A DNA stretch of 44,955 nt from JAVBJN01 sp031546985 (GTDB lineage Bacteria; Bacteroidota; Bacteroidia; Chitinophagales; Chitinophagaceae): contig JAVBJN010000009.1 of the NCBI GenBank assembly GCA_031546985.1, forward strand, positions 1 to 44,955. Direction: 5' to 3'. A program made the position numbers and the translations under genes. The notes under the pieces are model-generated. The model was not told where the DNA came from. It searched no databases and saw nothing but the letters and a program-made list of their open reading frames with translations. Shown in pieces: positions 44,701 to 44,955 of this stretch (its first letter is position 1; each line of letters begins with the position of its first letter).

Positions 44701-44955
44701 GTCGCCGCCGCTGGTATTGTTAATATAATAACTCAGTCCTTTGGTACCGGTCACGGTGCTCAGATTCATATGCAGCAGCATATAACCTGGGGTGCTTGCG
44801 GCACTGTAAGAGTGGAAACGGGCAGAGTAAGAACCGGATTTAGATACCGGAGTATATGCACCTGAGGTCTTAGACCAGGCAGCATTGGTACCCTGGTCGT
44901 TTAGTCTACAGGAGCGTTAGCCACTCTAAAATGGTTGTATCCCACTGGAGTCTTG
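41800..44955 (-). CDS. second giant T9SS cargo protein, N-terminal part outside the window
   Basis: A paralogue of the 36441-41519 product. The frame is open from the stop at 41800 up to 44916 without a plausible start; the internal ATG at 44781 lies in the middle of a jelly-roll domain, so it is not the true start. The visible order is: end of jelly-roll domain 2 (FSARYHS equivalent SARFHSY), Ig-like, jelly-roll domain 3, Ig-like, GEVED (SSGEVEDLVV), Ig-like, GEVED (ANGETEDYLV) and the T9SS sorting domain. Most of it is very close to the paralogue, but jelly-roll domain 3 differs strongly. At the window edge two in-frame stops (TAA 44919-44917, TAG 44928-44926) and SCRLND for the conserved SWRRND appear; this is either decay or poor sequence. 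Confidence 0.85.
44490..44810. repeat. near-identical segment shared with 39105-39425
   Basis: Aligned by eye with 39105-39425, only about a dozen differences are seen over some 300 bases, many silent, and runs of dozens of bases are identical. The 3' ends of the two genes (36441-37900 and 41800-43400) are also highly similar. Confidence 0.8.

Noticed and set aside
36441..44955. Long internal repeats considered as a CRISPR or VNTR array
   Set aside because: They are diverged protein-domain repeats of the jelly-roll and Ig-like types within an open frame, not short identical units with spacers.

Overview
The window is a stretch of a Bacteroidota chromosome, most likely from the Chitinophagaceae or a close relative (inference). 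The signs are the Bacteroidota-type RNA polymerase omega subunit, BamD and PorD/DUF4835 neighbourhood, two very large proteins with a type IX secretion (T9SS) sorting domain, promoters of the TTTG / TAnnTTTG type, a MurE with the meso-DAP signature, and a moderate base composition. No tRNA, rRNA, CRISPR array, integrase or transposase was seen.

Layout. 1-2700 (+): the end of an OmpA-domain protein, a secreted C1 peptidase and a small membrane protein, each followed by a clear terminator. 2780-9874 (all -): a TPR protein, succinyl-CoA:3-oxoacid CoA-transferase subunits B and A split by a small four-helix-bundle gene, a DUF4296-like lipoprotein, PorD-like DUF4835, CoaBC, RpoZ and BamD. 9875-10506: a 632-base gene-free divergent region with a cluster of DnaA-box-like 9-mers and, next to mraZ, a ladder of 10-bp-spaced MraZ-type boxes. 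10507-26623 (all +): an unbroken dcw cluster mraZ-rsmH-ftsL-ftsI-murE-mraY-murD-ftsW-murG-murC-ftsQ-ftsA-ftsZ, closed by a strong terminator. 26739-29385 (+): the potassium transporter Kup and a small secreted protein. 29735-31432 (-): a major OmpA-type porin with a good promoter. 31629-36388 (+): a polyprenyl diphosphate synthase, kynurenine 3-monooxygenase, RecJ and a methyltransferase. 36441-44955 (-): two tandem, highly similar giant T9SS cargo proteins; the second is cut by the window end.

How the genes fit together. The dcw operon makes the lipid-linked peptidoglycan precursor (MurE, D, C, MraY, MurG) and the septal machine (FtsL, FtsI, FtsW, FtsQ, FtsA, FtsZ); MraZ probably controls it through the upstream boxes. 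The left block supplies envelope assembly (BamD, PorD), coenzyme A (CoaBC) and ketone-body CoA transfer. PorD-like and the two sorting-domain proteins link the two ends of the window through T9SS.

Most notable: a possible replication-origin-like DnaA-box cluster exactly where transcription diverges; a canonical T TTT TTA slippery heptamer at the point where the four-helix-bundle gene loses frame; the phased MraZ operator; and patchwork divergence between the two giant cargo genes, with one domain diverged between near-identical flanks. The last 60 bases carry two stops and many mismatches to the paralogue and may be poor sequence.
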